A DNA stretch of 64,000 nucleotides from Plectrocnemia conspersa. Lineage: Eukaryota > Arthropoda > Insecta > Trichoptera > Polycentropodidae. The notes beneath the pieces are model-generated. The model did not search any database. It saw only the letters and a list, made by a program, of their open reading frames with translations, and was not told the DNA's origin. This document shows positions 41,261 to 54,660 of this stretch, one piece after another. Location: assembly GCA_009617715.1 (NCBI GenBank), contig VTFK01000365.1, positions 310,001-374,000 of the forward strand. Reading direction: 5' to 3'. Both the position numbers and the translations under genes were made by a program. Within the stretch, counting starts at the first letter, position 1, and each line of letters opens with the position of its first letter.

Positions 41261-42789
41261 ATTTCTCACATTTGAAAAATAAACTATGCTATCGAATTAG
41301 GCCTTCCATGTGATGTTTCGTAGAGGATTAAATCTGCAATAATAACAAAAAAAACGTTATTTAGTATGGAAGTAATATTAAGATAAGATATGATGATAAG
41401 ATACGAATTGTGAAACAGGAATAGTAAAACTAATAACTCAAAACAGGTTCAAGACATGGTTCAGTTATGGATTATAAATCTAGAAAGTTAAATAGTGTGA
41501 CGCTAGAAATCAGTGTCTTTTTAAGAATAAAGGAGAAACAAAACTTCTTAATTGTAAAACTGGGTTTAGAATAATAAAATGTATATAGTACGATGACAAA
41601 TTTTTAATCCCTTGAGTAGAGTTAATTTTACGTATTTTTCCATAATTATTTATGTTGTTAATTAAATTAATTATAGAAAAAACAGTGATTTTCAACGTTT
41701 TATTGCCTTGATTTATTTTACTACTTGTTTGTATTATTATGGTTTAATAATTTTAACACTTTTCTATTATCAATTTTTTTTATTTATTTTAGTTTTTTTA
41801 TATATTATTCGGCTATTGTGTATTTTTTTATACCAAATCAGAGGCTCTCAATATTTTTTTATAAAATATTTTTTGTTATGTTAATTTATTTATGTATTAC
41901 TTTTTATAGAAATCATTTATATGAAATATAATTTAAAAAAATATTATATAAATATAAATATAAATTAAATTTATTTATTTATTATTTTTTAGTTATATAT
42001 GTAAATATATAATTATCTGGGGTACCACAAAACAGTGAAAGATTGACTACCCTACATGTACGGTGATACCGCTCAAAGGGTTGTTTTATAATATTATCCT
42101 TTTAATGCAATATAAACTATTTCATATAAAATAAAATATTAGTTTAAATCAGTTTTAGTGATAGGCACAATATAGAAAATGCTTTTGGGGATAAATAAAA
42201 AGCTATACAAAATATATTGATAAATTTGTAGATGGTAGCAAATAAGACAATCATTTTATTTTTAAACATGATTTAAAAACTGGTCGATGGCAACCGTTGT
42301 TTGCCATCTTTGATAGACCTTTAAGTCTGTTACTCGAGAGCAGTCGTTTGAAGCGGATATGCCACAGAATAATTGACTCGTTTTCAGCACTTATATGGCA
42401 ATAATAGTATTTTTTTTAATTTAAACCAATTTTTACATGTACACTGAGTGTACATCACATGTTTTTTGCACCGTAAAAAAAGGTTAGTTACATTCTTAAA
42501 TCAACTATGAAATTTAAAAATATTTAAAAAATATTAGCAGCTGATGTTTTTGTATTAAACCACATTCATGCAGATTTAAAATGAAAAATAAGAAGATCTC
42601 TTAGAATTGATGGACAAAATACAGAATGCCTATAAGGAAAGTTGTTTATATTTCATTAAAATAGATAATACATTTTAAACATAATTCCCATTAAAGGCTA
42701 TGTCATATAATTAAAAACAAGCTTTTTAAGACTCTCTTTGAATAACTTTTGTAATAATATAATAATGTTATCTACTCACTTATCGCTCT
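41261..42789. other. Intergenic, upstream of ace-1; nothing coding seen
   Basis: AT-rich sequence with an isolated inverted-repeat end at 42050-42074 (CGCTCAAAGGGTT) related to 36683. It probably includes the distal promoter of ace-1, but no motif can be assigned. Confidence 0.4.
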
Positions 42790-43010
42790 TTTACTTCGTT
42801 AAGAAGACACGATAATTTCCGTAGTTTTAATCATATCGGGATGAAATTTGTTATAAAAATAGCTCTTATAAATATCTCGGTCAAGTTCGTAAGTCAACTT
42901 AATAGGCTATCTTGTTTCAAAAACGTAAGAGGTCAAACATGTTTTATAATAAATATTATATATAGAAACCTACAAAATTTTTGAAGAGACACTCGTATAT
43001 CCAGAAGAAC
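42790..43010 (+). repeat. Dispersed repeat, copy 2 (of 33190-33610)
   Basis: It is collinear with 33190-33500, sharing GTAGTTTTAATCATAT, TAAATATCTC, AAGTTCGT and TATTATATATAGAAA in the same order. Copies differ by indels and the right part is missing. Confidence 0.65.
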
Positions 43011-43429
43011 AAAAACATGCCTATGATCATATAGGCATGAGTCGGAAGCCCGACGTCATTAAGTATGTATATTAAAATACGACGTCTCAGATTGACAGGG
43101 CTTCCATCATGTATGGATTACTCGAAGGTTGCGAAGCAAGAGAGTAAGACGAGGGCGTGCAGACCGAGATTACTTTAGTTGGATGGTATAATAAATTATA
43201 TCCAAACGCAAAGTGAAAGAGGCAGACACATGTGAAGAGTTTCATATTTAAGATCAACTGGTAGGAGAGACTTATAACGAAGCAAGTATAATGAGTGATC
43301 ACATATGTTTACCCTTTAACCTTTTTATACACTGTTATGCTATGGAATAAATTTAAAATTACAGCAACGTCTGATATAAAAAGTAGCAATAGTTTTTTCA
43401 TATTTTAAATGAATTGTCTGCGTTTTTTA

Positions 43430-43570
43430 TTAATATATCAACGAACAACGTCAGCATATTAATAAACTGGATGAAAACTTCAAAAGGCGAGTTGGAAAGT
43501 GCGGATGTACTATCTGATACTGGCTTAAAATGTCTCGTGGATGTTTCAGGACCCAAACAGAAGGGTTTAG
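43430..43570 (-). mobile_element. Old fragment of the 53/61-kb LINE family
   Basis: It aligns with 53480-53620 in the same orientation through ATTAATAAACTGGATG, GCGAGTTGGAAAGTGCGGA and TTTCAGGACCCAAA. It covers part of the C-terminal ORF only and is heavily diverged. Confidence 0.6.
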
Positions 43571-43855
43571 ACCAGTGGAGCAGCTAGCGAGCCGGGGCGG
43601 CATTTGCTTGGGGGCGGAATTTTCGCGATGGAAGGACCGTCTATGTAGTGTGATTTTTAAACTAAACGCAAATGCATGTAAATAAATAATGATAAATATA
43701 TAAATAAATATATTACTACTAGGTAAATATATATTTTCACTAGTAAAAATATATATTTACCGATGAAAATGAATGATTTCACTGTAATGACATAATTTAA
43801 TAAATATATTCGACACTGTTTTCTTAAAATTTTCTGAGAATTTCTAGTTTAGTAT

Positions 43856-44048
43856 CAGGAACGTCATTTCAGCTTTTTCCAGAGAAGGAGGGGGGGGGGC
43901 AAAAGTAGGCTAGTCAGTGGGCATTATTTTTATATTTAGATTTTATTAAAATTCATTGTATTTCATTAAATGATATGCATTTTTCTGACCAAATTCAAGG
44001 GGGGGGCAAATGCCTTCACCTGCCTCCCCCCCCCCAATAACGTCCCTG
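43856..44048 (+). mobile_element. Compact foldback/MITE family copy (193 bp)
   Basis: This is the simplest member of the family. The left end is CAGGAACGTCATTTCAGC plus a G-run and GGCAAAAGT. The inverted right end is CAGGGACGTTATTG plus a G-run, AGGCAGGTG and CCTTGAATTTGG. The two ends share only the outer 13 or so bases, which defines two end types that the larger members combine differently. Confidence 0.75.
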
Positions 44049-45235
44049 TGGTCATCGTCGATTGCGTAGGACGAAAACCATGATGTTGTTCCACCAATAT
44101 TTGTTGATAATGATCGCAAATATATCTATAGAGAATTTTTCTAATAATTCAGCTGGCCCAGAGAGCACTGTAATCGGTCTATACTTTTCAATGTTTAAAA
44201 TATCACTTTTATATATTTCCACAGATAAGAGAACGTTGATTTTTCGAGAGATAGATTAAATATATGCTTTTGAGGAGCAGTCAGGCTGATTTTACAAACT
44301 TTTAAAATAAAACAAGGAATTATTTGGTCCAGAAGAACATTCCAATATCAACTTACTAAAGGTATATTTTAAATCCGAAAGCTTGATTTCCATGATAGTC
44401 AATAAGGAGGACCATGAATAAGGAGAGAGAGAGTGAAAATCATATGATCCGTCTGTGCCTTTGTACTGAATCACTCTCAGCTTGAGATTTTATATACTTT
44501 GCAAGAGTTTGTAGATAGAAGACTAACTTAGATTATGAGGAATAAGTATAATTTCAATGTAAAAAATACTAATTGAACTAAATCAGAGAAGCACATAATA
44601 CGTTACGGTAATAAAACATTTCATGTATCAAAAAAAAAAGCAAAGGATCAACATTATAACTGCCTATTATATAGAAGAGTAAAATTCCTAGACTTTGTAA
44701 TCTGTCGAGAGAATCAGAGAATCAGACTCGTGTAGAAATCCAGTCAAGCAGTGGCTGTGGATAACGATCTTCATCAATGAAACGACGACGATATGTCACA
44801 ACTAAGATGGAGATTCACAGCTCATTATCTTCGTGCCGCACCTTGAATTTTAAAGAGTCTACGTTGTCATCAAAAAATGAAATATGATCTTTCATTACGA
44901 TAGCGTTTTTAAGAGCCAATATATCTAGGGCTCTCGCGTTAATCTCACTTCATAAAAGCCGAAATTTGATAGCCAAACGAAAATTACGCCACATTACGCC
45001 CGGATATAAAGTTTTCCAGGGGCGGAAAATTTTAGTTGTAATTGTCTACGTGTCGCGCTTGCAGAATCGCCAGAAAGCTTCTGTCTCGCTCGATCCAGAG
45101 TGACCCGAGCCAGAGGAGCGAGAGGGTTGCGCATTTCATTTGAAATATGGCCGAGTCGTGAATATAAAAAAGGTCTTGAATATAAAAAGGCCGAGTTTAT
45201 TATATAACCCGCAGTTTGCCACTGTGCCAACGGCG
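44049..45235. other. Intergenic, no gene identified
   Basis: A GC-richer patch at about 44990-45190 contains a short repeat (GAATATAAAAA(A)GG twice at 45160-45190). No exon, RNA gene or mobile-element coding sequence is recognised. Confidence 0.4.
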
Positions 45236-46309
45236 CACAGTGGTTGATTTAGCCATTTTAAGTGGTAAATATTTGCATGCTACAACATTCATTATAATAA
45301 ATGGACATGAGAATGAACATGTTTAAAACAACATAAGTTTGTCACCTTATGCAGTTGATAATAATTGGGTGTAAATCAAAATTATAACTGAAATAATTAA
45401 AATAAAAACATCTGTTTGTGGACATTTTAATATATTGCATAGGTGATAATGTTAAAGAAGTTGTAGATGATTTAAATAATCAATTAATTATAATATAAAT
45501 ATGGTTAAAAAATAATGTACCTAAACTAAATGTATGTTTATTAATTAAAAAAATATTTCGAAATCATTTGCTTTGCATATTAAATTGCCTATTGATGTTA
45601 CTCACAATGTGCTCAAAATTATTAACAAATTTCGTAACAGTGCTGCGGCAACTAGAGTGCAGTGGAGTACATTTTAGAAACCAGTGGCTTATTTGCTACA
45701 GATTATTCAAGGAGTGAGTGTTTGTTTAAAGTGACTAAAGAATTAGTTTCTATGATTAGTCTGCATTGAATAACTACAGACGAAAATGCTAACAATGTAC
45801 AATCTGAAGTGAAATTGACTAAAAGTGTCACATCTGATGGTAGTAAAAATATGTGCAGAACGAGTAAACGCTTAGTTGAAAAATTGTGAAGCTTATAAAA
45901 ATTCAAGCCTCTAATTATTCATCGTATCATTCACCAGCAGGTACTTTGTGGGAAATATCTCAATCTATCGAGTGTTATTTTTTATTAGAAATGAAAGCCA
46001 AAGATCCTGACTTGTTTTACAATTGATAGTATTGTGGGTAATTATCTTAGAATTTGACATATAGAAAGCAGTTAAATAGTTTGGGAGTTAAAAATTTACT
46101 TCCTATAAAACAGCAAATATTTATGTCAATAAGATGAAAAAAATCTTAATCATTAAGCGATTTTGCGCAGCAGTTTACTTTATGTATGTTAATGGTGTTT
46201 TTAAACTATTAAAAATTACCCTTATACTTATTCTACTTCACAAACATTTTTCGTATAATATATTAAAGTATATTACTTTCTTTTGCGATTAAATAAATCG
46301 ACCACAGTG
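45236..46309 (+). mobile_element. hAT transposon relic with both termini
   Basis: The left end CACAGTGGTTGATTTA is the inverse of the right end TAAATCGACCACAGTG (two mismatches in 16), 1074 bp apart. Between about 45710 and 45990 a broken plus-strand frame shows the hAT-transposase hallmark of the ZBED5/GTF2IRD2/SCAND3-like group: V-T-S-D-G-S-K-N-M, then I-I-H-R-I-I-H-Q-Q-V-L-C-G-K, where TDG...CIIHQ.AL..K is expected. Stops and frameshifts make it inactive. A LINE fragment lies inside. No clear 8-bp target duplication remains. Confidence 0.75.
45457..45545 (+). mobile_element. LINE fragment nested in the hAT relic
   Basis: It matches 17195-17285 of the CR1/L2-like LINE, including ATATGGTTAAAAAATAATGT and AAACTAAATGTATGTTTATT. 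Both ends of the LINE are missing. Confidence 0.6.
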
Positions 46310-46477
46310 CGGCAGATGAAAAAAAAAGCTCCGATAGGCACTAGAGGTCCGACCTGTGACCTATTCTGTATCAGCTGCATTCGGTCAAAGCAAGCGCGAA
46401 TCGATTCGTTAGCATAAAGTCCAAACTACCAAATTGGACTATATCAAACCGAAATTGGTGCTTATTGCGAAATTGTT

Positions 46478-46540
46478 GAGTATAATTGCTTCACAATTAT
46501 ACTCAGCCGGCCAAAGTTTCGAGTGGTTAAGCTCGAGCTT
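46478..46540. repeat. Two adjacent palindromes
   Basis: GAGTATAATTG (46478-46488) and CAATTATACTC (46494-46504) form a perfect 11-bp stem with a 5-base loop. TAAGCTCGAGCTTA (about 46526-46539) is a 14-bp perfect palindrome. They lie in a GC-richer patch just after the hAT relic. Confidence 0.6.
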
Positions 46541-46549
46541 AGCGCACGA

Positions 46550-49500
46550 AGCACTTAATGAATATTGTGATATAGATCCGTCCCATAACTAAATTTCTAA
46601 AAATAATCATCAATCGCGAAAATCTCCGCGTATATTGATTGAGTCTTTTTTAATTTTTCACACGCACACATGGCTATATATATTAGTTCGAGTACTAAGA
46701 AATCGGCCTCTATTAATTAGGCTTTCTTATCTGCGACGAACGGAAAGGGTAAATTGGGACACTGCGGCAATATTTTCCGAGGATTTTCAAAAGCGTCAAC
46801 TACTGACCCTGAATGCCTCTTATCTGTTTTTGTATTATAAAAGACATTAAGATTGAACTCAAAGCGATAAATAATTAAAAGTAGGACACATACCCTTAAG
46901 TTTTTACTAGGTCACCACTTAACTACTAGAAAATGCTCATACATTTCTAATACGCTAATGACTTCTTACTAACGATTTCTGTCATTATGTGAATTAAAAA
47001 CTTTATATTTATTATTTATTAGATGATAAAATTAGAAAATTTAAGGCGACTTATTAAACAACTAAGTTGTTATTATTAGAAACTTGTTATTCTTAACTGA
47101 AAATAATTAAAAAAATGACTGTAACAAATAAAAATATTTATATAATATTTTCACTGTGTATTTCAAAAATGCATACATTAACTAGAGAATGTATGAACTG
47201 ACACATCACTTTACATCAGTTACAATACACAAAAAAAAAATAGTTATTGTATACTCTCACTGTTTGGTGGTTGTCAAAGTATGCAACATTAAAAAACATA
47301 TTAATTTAAAAGGTATTTTAAACCACTTCTTGCAAATTTATATAATCCTTCTTTTGAGTAAATATGTTTGCAGAGAGTTATTCATGGGGTGTTCACTGTT
47401 CTGACGAACGCTCGCTCGCTCGCACCTAACCTGTCTAACTCTAATTGTTTTCATTGTTCGTTAACGATGTAACTAGCTCACGTTGAAGAGTTCACACATT
47501 CACTAGTTGAAGCATACATTATCTAATGAAAGTATACACAAAATGTAGCATTGTAAGCTTGAACTAAAATTTATATTTTGTGCATACTTTGCCTAGCCAT
47601 TGTATACTTCACCGAAATTTAACACTTAAACTGTAACAGATGCACACACAAAAATAAGTCAAATGCTTAGCAATTTTAATATCAAAAATGTTGAGGGCCC
47701 TACTCATTTTTAAATGAGTTAACATTAAATATCATAAATAGCAATATTGATATTTGATGACCATTTTTTAATAAAAAAATATGAGATGATTGCTTACATA
47801 GATTTACTAAAATTTCAGTATTGTTATTTCAAACTATTTTTTATGTTAGATGAAAATATAACTTATTTATTACAAAAATATTGTTATTCAATTAGTGTTA
47901 TATCAAACATACATAAAGTAAACAGCTGCAAAAAACAATTGTAGATTTAGGATTTTACAACAACTTGGAATAATATAAAAAAATTATGGCTTGTATACAA
48001 TTTTTTATTTTAAAGAATTTATTTACGTGGATTCTGATAAGTAAAAAATAACTAATTCTGTGGTTACAATTTAATACTATAAAACTATAATACACTTAAA
48101 ATATGTATTATTAAATTTTAAAATAACAATTAAACAAAGTAAAAGGACAATAAAAATAACAATTATATAATGATATGTATGTAATATTTTATTGACTTAA
48201 TTTTATTTGATTAAAGCTGTCACGAATTTATAAAAAAAAAATATTTTTTAATTTATTTGCAATTTTTCCTATTTGATTTTGATGAATCATTAAAGGTTTT
48301 AAATGCAATATATTTTAAAGAATTTATGACAAAAGTCACAGAAAAATCTTAAGGGATGTGTAAATCTTTGGCAGATCTAATTTCAATTTTATGTAGCTTT
48401 TTCCTGAATTTAAATTTAGTATTCATAGCACAATACATATGTATATGTTGGATGACTATGAATATGTGCATTTCCTGTGTATTGTTTCGGAAAGTAAATG
48501 ACAAAAGTGACTTTTCCATAAATTTTAACTTATTGGTCAAATGAATTTTAATGTATTGTAGTTATAAACAATAATATAGTTTAATAATCTGAAAGCCAAC
48601 GTTCATTTGCAAGGAACAATTTCTCGAAGACACCACAAATATATATATTTTGAAAAATAAAAAATAAATCTTGTAAAAATAGTTAATTACTTGATTTATA
48701 AAAAAATATATTGCACATATATTTGCATTTATAAAAAAGTTTAATGATATTCATATTAATTAGAAAAAAATATGTCACAAACTTGTTTTGAATATTTGCA
48801 CTTAAAATGTTTGGGAGCCTTTCTTATGTTTTTTTACTTATATGTATAATATTATATATATATGCACATACATATATGTATTATATAATATATGCACATT
48901 ACTTATATGTATTATATATGCACATACAAATCGTTTACCTTTGATAGAATTTTTGTGGAAAATTTTATATTTATTAATTTTATTCATAATAAAAGTAATT
49001 TTGTGTATAATAATATTTTCTCATGGCTATAAAAACATTTAAATACCGGAAATAAGCTCTAATAATAATCAATAATATAAATGTATTTAAAAATTATAAA
49101 TTATATTTTAACGCCGAAGTGCTGAAATTGTTAATAAAAAAAAGATAACAGAAAAACGAGACTTTAGTGTTAAATAATATATAAAATATTCAATTAATAT
49201 TATATATAATAAAGTTTAAAATTTGATAACCCTTAAGTATTTTTTGTTTGCATTATTTATTTATTTAAGACCAAATAATTTAAACCGCAACCGTTGGATC
49301 TTACTTTAACAAAAAATGGCAGTGCCGAATATCTCCACCGGGCAAGTACAACAAAAATTCCAATCAAAGATGATCAATATACAGATATATGTATATTAAA
49401 GAATACGTCAATATATATGTATTATAATAAAATAATAAAAAAAACAATGTTAATATGATTTTAATTAAAAATATTTAACTAGTATATTGGTAATTTAATT

Positions 49501-52500
49501 ATATTTTAATTAAACAGTAAAAATAGATTTAACAATCAAACACTATGTTTAGAATTTTAACTGTCTATAGAATTTTTGTGTGCGAAATAATTTAGTTACT
49601 GTACCGCACATCCAAATTGCACATTTCAGATGGTAAAAAATCTACCGCTTTGTCATTAATTGATGCCAAATAAATGTAATATACAAAAACAAAGAGTCTG
49701 CTTCCGCCTCAAATCAATTCCATTGTTCAAAAGATCAAGGACTGGAAAGAACGATAGACTTTCTCTACATTATCTCAATGATACATAAGTCAAAACATTG
49801 CCATAGATAATCAATTCTTGACTACAAGCTGAGAAAAGTCCGATCTTGTCCAACCAAATACCTTAAATTTCCAAGAGTTCAGCTTTATCTTCGATACGAC
49901 TTGAAAGACTACGCTAATGCTGCGCTACAACAACGACATATTTTAAAGTATATTATTTATTTTAATTTTAAGATAAACGTGTACCTTTGATCAGTAATTT
50001 AAATTAATGATCCAAAGTTAAATAATCAGGTATTTCAATAAATAACAGCAATATGCATGATATTTATGGCTCCATAAATATTAGTTATAAAATATAATCC
50101 CTTGATTTATAATTTATGTAGTAAAAATTAATTTAGTATTATCATCACTACTGACGATTTGTTCAATTATTACTGACTGTATATCACAAAATTATTGCCT
50201 AAACTTCGATGCTCACACAAAAGACATTAAAATCAAATAAATTTAAAAGAAAACTACTAAAAATATATAATTAACAGTCTAAATAAATATGTATATAAAT
50301 ACAAAAGTTAAGAGTTGAAGATGACAAAGTTTAAGAAAGCTCTATTATTAATAAATAATTTTTTTTTCTTTAATTTCATTCTAAATTCAAGTTTAATTAT
50401 GTTTTGACAACAAATGCTACGAAGAGCATGATCATGATTAAACATATTGCCATTACTTGTTAAAAGCGTAAAAAATTAACAGCTATTGTTAGTTGCAATT
50501 TGCAGAACAAGTACATTCGTCACGCCAGTGTTATAAAAGCGCACCTGATTATCGCTTATTTTAGGTAGTTAAAAACCATTTGCAAATGCACCTAAACAAA
50601 CTACAGTGCAATGTGCATATAATAGTTACAGTTAAAAGTCATAGGCAATAACATGTTCTAAAGAAAGTATGGGACCTTACCTACCGGCCCATTAGCAACC
50701 AGTAGCTTTGAAGATTTGCATTCTGGACCTAAGCTATCAATATCAACGACTGTGGCCACGTTTCTTTGGCATCACTATCTATTGTATATTAGAAAAGAAA
50801 GATGGACTAGAGAGGTGAATGAGAAATAAGCGGGCTGAATTGATTTAGCGAAAGCGAGGAATATACCCTATTTTCAAAAGAGTATATAAGTACTAGCATA
50901 GCTCGGAATACGCTGAAGCATTTAGAGCATCAAGTGGAGTTACGCCGAATATCGACCGAAATGTAAAAGACCGAGGAAGCAGCCGCAGCGCAACTACAAG
51001 AGTTTCATTCTGATTTTAAGTTTGAGTATGTTTTGACAACATATTAATAAATGAGACACAGTTTTAAAAAAAATAATGAAATGGCACACCTTGGCTATGA
51101 CATTTCTATTTTCCACTCCATGTCCTCGAACAAAAAAAACGCTAGATTAAGCATATCATAACGTGTACATAGATATCTTAAGTATCCATAAAAAGGTGAA
51201 TTTCCGCGAGGCCTTTGAAAGCAAGCCTAGATAGTTTAAAAATCGATCCAAAAGCCTAAAGTAAACTCCGACCCTCGCCAAGGTTTATCCTCGTCGAGCA
51301 AATATCTGTTATACCGGGGTAGCTTTTTTTTGCATATTGACGACCTTGTCGCGTCGAATTAGCCATTGTGGAGTGGTGGTGATTGTGGTGGCAGGTGTGG
51401 TCAAGGGGCTGTATCGATTGGGCCCGAACCCGCACTCGTTGCACTCTCTATCATACAGCTTCCGACTATCATAGTGTATTCTGTGTGCTCTCGGAACAAT
51501 ACGAATCGATATTCAGAACGTTGTATACACCTGTGTATGTGGATTCAACGTGTGGACAAACATATGTACAGATATTGTAATATCATAATAAAATAAAAAA
51601 TTAAATTAAAATCAGAAAGTTTGTAGGCTTGCTGGGAGTTCATCTGAACTCTTGTGTGTTCCAAATTCGAAGCGAAGAGTTGTCAAGGGAAAGATATGAA
51701 AGTCATGTTCGCACTTACATATTTTTTAGACAAAGAAGTTGCTTGGCTCTCCCCTATTCTCGATCATTAAGCCAATTTGATGGTTGGGGCGGAAACATAC
51801 TATATTGTTGTATATGATTTTATTAATAAGAATTATTTTGCGTAACAGCTAGACTTTTCGACACTTATATTGGTTATTTGTATTTATATATTTGACATAT
51901 ACGTGCGCTTTTTTAACGAATAATTACATCAGAATTTAGTCTCACGCTAAACGGGCCATACCTCAAATTATACGGTAGATAAGTTCCGGGTAATTTCGCG
52001 TAAATCAAGGCATAACACACATACAAAAATTAAAGATAGGTTACAAAAAAAATTAAATCCACGTAAATCAAGACTTAAACCTCCATATAAAATTGCGAGA
52101 TAGGTTACAAAAAAAAACAGTATAAAGCAAACATACATATGTACATTTACGTATATCAATACAAAAAATGGTAGTGTTGAAAAATATTATTTATTACTAC
52201 TTTACAATAATAATATGTACTCGAAAATATTACTCAACAATTCTTTATAATATGTACATAAATTAAAACGGGGTAGCAATTTTAACATTTTTTTATTTAG
52301 CTGCTGTATTCTGATCTAAGCTTTATTTAACCGCGTAAATCAAGATATGGGTGTATTCAGTAAATATTCCAAAACTATTTTATTTTCTTCATAGATTATT
52401 ATATATACATATGACTTAGGTCAAAAATCATATTTAAAGTTCAAGTAGTTCAAACTTTGAACTAGAATGAAGCAAATTAAAATATAAAAGGACTAGTGCT

Positions 52501-53250
52501 AAGTGTAATATATTATTTATAATACAATATATACTTATATATTAATTATCTTATAAGCCTTATTAAATAAATAGATATGTACACATGTATTATATAACTG
52601 AAAAAGGTTTGTTTAGACGCAGGGAAAAACTCCACGCGTTGATTGCGGCACGTGGATATAAAGGTTGTCCTGTAGTACATTTAGCACAAATGAGATGGAG
52701 GATTAGAGTAATTAGGCTAATGGATTATTTGATCTGATGGTGTTTATCAAACATAAAAGGAGGGTAATTACATTGCTTATCAATTGAAAGCTCGTGTGTT
52801 TTAATATCACAGCGATGAAATATTTATTATTATTAAAAATAATATTGAGGAATTTCTTAAGTTATTTGTATATAAAATAAAACGGATGTTTTCTATCTGA
52901 AAATACGAGTGAGTTTATCTTAATAACACTGAGTTCCTGTATAAATGTTAATGTAATCAAACACTTATTGATCTTTCTCATTTACCAAACCGCATACAAT
53001 TTATGTTTTTAATCAATGCCAAATCAAACATACGTTTAATTTTAAGCAAAATATTTGCAGAAAACTATATATATACTAAATAAATCGATCAAAGCAGCTG
53101 TTTCTTACAAGAGAACTGAGTGAGCTTCAAATATTTAGATAAGCATCAAGACTCCAGGATTAAATGTAATCAACATATCGCGGAACTCGGCTACAAATAA
53201 CTTGCTGCCATTGCGGCATGAAAACCAATATTTAAGTGATGACCCACAGT
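46550..53250. other. Gene desert, AT-rich
   Basis: No recognisable gene is found. A degenerate TATGTATTATATA/GCACATAC tandem repeat fills 48838-48930. A possible LTR-like segment at about 50650-51060 has a TATA box (TATATAAG, about 50883) and an AATAAA (about 51047). A 50-codon arginine-rich frame at 52585-52737 has no recognised family. A block at 49868-49903 (TTCCAAGAGTTCA and TTCGATACGAC) recurs at 55558-55590. Confidence 0.4.
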
Positions 53251-54660
53251 TTATTTTATTTTATTTTTAGATTAAATTAAGACCATCTTGGTCTAACAGG
53301 TTACCCCATGGTGCCACGATGGTTGAAAACAAGTTTTAAATTTACAAAACAAAAAAAACGTATTTATACATAAATAGAACAATACTTAAAAATAATAAAC
53401 ATAACAAAAAATTAAAAAATATCAAAATTAAATGATACAAACTGGATCAGCTCCTCGTAGCTAATATTAAACAGGTCAATATGTAATGCCAGCGTATTAA
53501 GGAGTTGGATGGCCACAGCTATAGGCGAGTCGGCAAGTGCGGACGTCCTAGCCCTAACGGCCATCAAAAGAGGACGCGATCGTGATTCTCGAAAATGTTC
53601 CGGAACCCAAAACTGGAATTCCTTGAGAATAGCTGGATTGTCGACAGCACCTTTTAGTAATTTCAAAAAATGCTTAGCGACATACAACTTTCTGCGAATC
53701 GTATCCCAACGCTCCTAAAAGAAAGGCGCTGGGATATATGTACGGATAATAACCAAAGGTCCTTTTGTAAAGGTATCTTAAATCTCTTTTTTGAATTTTT
53801 TCCACTAAAAGGGAATATTTGGCTATTCAGGGATTCCAAATTATAGATGCCGATTCAAGAATGTTACGAACTATGGTGTCATAGAGGATGCGAATAACTG
53901 ATGGATCGTCAAAGTGAAAGGCATTCCTCATAACAAAGCCGAGCATCTTGGAAGATTTATCACAGATGTCGTGTATGTGTAGAGAGAACCTCCATTTGCT
54001 CTCGCAAGTGATTCCGAGATCTTTAGTGGAAGTTTCTCTAGTCAAAATGTTACCACCGAGATGGTAGAAAAAAAAGCTGATGGCGAATGTGATCGAGAAA
54101 ATGACACAGTATGGCACTTTCCGACACTAAAAGGCAGACGGTTAACGGAAGCCCATCTCCATAGAGTCTAAATCACTTTGTAGAAAGAGTCCACAACAGA
54201 TCGAATGCATTTATATAATTTTAAATCATCTACGTACAGAAGAAAACTTGAATTTGTAATTGCTGTATTTATGTCATTAATAAATAACACAAAAAGCAGA
54301 GGTCCCAGATTGGATCCTTGAGGAACCCCCGAAGAGGTAAAATATTCTTTTGACAATTGTCCACTGTAGGTTACAAACTGTCTACGATTGGTTAAATAAC
54401 TCGAGAATAACCGAGTTAAATTATCTGAGCAACCGAGGTTCGACAATTTATTTAATAATAACCTATGACAAACTTTGTCAAATTTGTGATTGCTGTATTT
54501 ATGTCAATAATAAATAACACAAAAAGCAGAGGGCCCAGATTGGATCCTTGAGGAACCCCCGTACATTTACAAGAACTGGTAATTTTCCAACGATTGCTAG
54601 GAATAGAGTAACACCAGTAATTATTTTTATAATAAAATAAACTAAATGGCAAATTCTAAG
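53251..54660 (-). mobile_element. Non-LTR retroposon (jockey/CR1-like), 5'-truncated copy A
   Basis: Minus-strand translation shows reverse-transcriptase motifs GVPQGSNLGPLLFVLFINDI (about 54330-54270) and LLYVDDLKLY (about 54245-54215). The thumb/C-terminal region follows (K-D-L-G-I-T, then MLGFVMRNAFHFDD and SRPLLMAVRARTSALADS), ending near 53412. The 3' UTR contains a stem-loop (53281-53324) and a TAAAA-rich tail at 53251-53270. The coding frame is broken in several places. At 54480 the sequence jumps: an 80-bp segment with the GVPQGS motif (54482-54560) repeats 54253-54335, followed by different RT-like sequence. That is a tandem or chimeric 5' end. It is closely similar to copy B at 61.3 kb. 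Confidence 0.85.

Noticed and set aside
43087..43302. Minus-strand frame with a signal-peptide-like start (M-K-L-F-T-C-V-C-L-F)
   Set aside because: It is short, has no conserved domain or splice site, and lies in a repeat-rich stretch. A hydrophobic start can occur by chance in AT-rich DNA.
51256..51817. Overlapping short frames in a GC-richer patch at 51.3-51.8 kb
   Set aside because: No family resemblance, no consistent frame or splice sites; treated as non-coding.
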